From Vandiemenella viatica (lineage: Eukaryota > Arthropoda > Insecta > Orthoptera > Morabidae), in NCBI GenBank assembly GCA_031002005.1, contig CM061920.1, positions 47,780,610 through 47,844,609 on the forward strand: DNA of 64,000 nucleotides. Reading direction: 5' to 3'. The translations under genes and the position numbers were made by a program. Within the stretch, counting starts at the first letter, position 1; each line of letters starts with the position of its first letter. Under the pieces are notes generated by a model, which ran no database searches, was not told the origin of the DNA, and saw nothing but the letters and a program-made list of their open reading frames with translations. This document shows, in pieces, positions 62,622 to 64,000 of the stretch.

Positions 62622-62669
62622 TGCACCTGACGATGGCGAGGGAGAATAAAGTCGCCGAAATATTGTGCA
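62622..62669 (+). ncRNA. Hammerhead-ribozyme-like motif, best copy in the window
   Basis: Stem I 62622-62626 TGCAC pairs with 62665-62669 GTGCA. Core CTGACGA 62627-62633 matches CUGANGA. One T at 62634. Stem II 62635-62639 GGCGA pairs with 62652-62656 TCGCC around a 12-nt loop. GAA 62657-62659. Self-complementary ATAT 62660-62663 as stem III. T 62664 is at the cleavage position (H). All conserved core bases are present. The 4-nt stem III suggests action as a dimer, as reported for minimal retroelement hammerheads. The extra T after A9 is non-standard. Confidence 0.62.
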
Positions 62670-62740
62670 TCAGTAATGATATTACTCGGTTTGTTTACCG
62701 AGAAACGTTTATAAATAAACAATGCCGAGAAAAATTGCAT

Positions 62741-64000
62741 TCATTTATAAATATTCTGTTTTTCCCTTTTCATTTCATCATCTCTGAGGTTACTCATAAA
62801 CCTCCCACCCATACCATTTAACAGCACTATTTGCATCTTCATGCTTTCTGTTTTGACCAGCAGGACACAAATTTTCCCCTACAGTACCACAATCTTTCAG
62901 TCTCTTACACGTTTCTTATAATTCTCTGATACATCATCACCATTGCGTTCCTCACTGAGTTTAACCTAAACAAGAATGTCTATAAGAGAAGAAACTAGTT
63001 TGTAAACAAATAATATATGTTTAGAAATGTTTATTGGTGCAATTATTTGTTAAAGAACTGAGTGCAATATATTTCAGATGAAAAAAAAGTGAAGGCAGTA
63101 ATGTATAACTCATTCTCTTCAAGACATTTTGCAAATGTGATTTTTTTCTTACTTGTATTAGATGCTACAAATATGCTAAATTACGCATACCTAACTGAAT
63201 TGTACAGGGTTTCCAAGATTTCAAATTTTATGGCCACAGCTAAAATTAATTAGCAATAATCACTATATATACTGATATGGATAATTTCTCACATATCTTT
63301 ATGACCAATTAGCAGCCTAATTTCTTATATTTTATAAATTATATCAGGTTACAATATAAATAAAACACATGCCATGAATGATACTGACGATGATGAAGTG
63401 CAAGGCCATAAGAAGTACATTTGTTTTAAAACATAAGTATGAAAAGTAAACCTACAGTAATATCTGAAAGAAATGAAATATTTGATACTAGGGCTACAAA
63501 CAAAAATAGAAAATGTGTAAAGCATTTCTACAGACACCAAGGCAAGTGCAAATCATCATTATCTAAATCTCTAAAAAGTATAGTGTGGATTTTTTTTTTA
63601 ACATTTTAGTGGGTTATTCATTCGCGCCCCTCCCCCCTTTTAGATGATTTTTTGACATGTTTTAAAGATTTAATAGATTTAGCTGGTTTTTTGACTGGCT
63701 GTTGATTTAATGGATTTACCTTCAATGAAATACGAACCTATTTTTTCTCCCCCCCTCCCCGCTGCCCCAAGGCAATCTAATTGTCTTGTTGCAAAACAGT
63801 AAATTATGTTAAGCAGATCATTGAGGTTATAAATGGTAATTTCTATGCTGAGATGAAAATATCAGCTAAAGCTAGAAATAGCTGGTGGATTGAGAAGGAA
63901 AAATATATATTACCGTAAAATAAACTGAAAGGCAATTGCAAGGCTTGAGATTCATTTGGTGCACAAATTTTTGAGCTCCAAAATGGTCTAATATTTAAGA
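62741..64000. other. Sequence without a recognised gene
   Basis: AT-rich, with C-rich tracts near 63627-63638 and 63751-63761. No exon of the minus-strand gene could be recognised to the right edge. Confidence 0.5.

Larger units (their letters stand above)
62453..62740. repeat. Short palindrome carrying two hammerhead-like motifs
   Basis: Arms of about 105-115 bp (62460-62578 and 62605-62728) are inverted copies around a ~27-bp centre. Each arm holds one complete motif (minus strand on the left, plus strand on the right) and then shared sequence out to AACGTTTATAAATAAAC. Arms differ by a modest number of substitutions. Confidence 0.85.

Noticed and set aside
62760..62985. Minus-strand stretch reading RLKDCGTVGENLCPAGQNR as a possible further exon of the cysteine-rich gene
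   Set aside because: Too few cysteines, no clear splice sites in matching phase, and a stop soon after.

Overview
This is eukaryotic DNA, almost certainly from an insect with a large, transposon-rich genome. It has GT-AG introns of 3-13 kb, AT-rich non-coding sequence and many arthropod-type mobile elements. No rRNA, tRNA, operon or CRISPR array was recognised.

One host gene spans most of the window on the minus strand. Seven coding exons (A-G, 49158 down to 2709) join with consistent splice phases into 369 codons of cysteine-rich protein: the end of a VWD domain, a C8 domain, a TIL domain and then several VWC-like modules. This is the layout of hemocytin/hemolectin-type hemolymph clotting proteins. 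The 5' part of the gene (rest of VWD) and the 3' part lie outside the window or were not found.

Nearly everything else is mobile DNA sitting in its introns. By region: 0.4-2.4 kb and 18.8-21.2 kb hold two copies of an element built from ~167-bp tandem units; the first carries a 766-bp solo LTR and a (CA)n tract, and a mariner sits at the end of the second. 4.9-9.1 kb is a piggyBac-like element with a mariner inside it. 10-17.65 kb is a nest: a Tc1-like element split by an RTE-like LINE, which is split by a CR1-like LINE, which holds another LINE fragment. 23.6-25.1 kb is a Tc1-like element with an intact 340-aa transposase. 26.4-31.6 kb holds Penelope-like (PLE) and CR1-like pieces. 35-40 kb holds a LINE, a Tc1/mariner relic, a second piggyBac relic and an internally deleted Ty3/Gypsy-type LTR element. 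49.5-53.2 kb is a PLE interrupted by a palindromic Tc1 derivative. 54.4-57.6 kb is a CR1-like LINE with an LTR-like insertion. 57.6-61.5 kb is an inverted pair of PLE ends with an RTE-like LINE inserted.

The most interesting signal is a set of small hammerhead-ribozyme-like motifs in PLE terminal sequences and in a short palindrome at 62.5-62.7 kb. The best copy (62622-62669) has a canonical core, 5-bp stems I and II, and a self-complementary 4-nt stem III. Other copies replace the C3-G8 core pair by A-U or U-A, which still pair. Nearly all sit in inverted-repeat pairs. This is a reading of the sequence by eye; no fold or covariance search was run.
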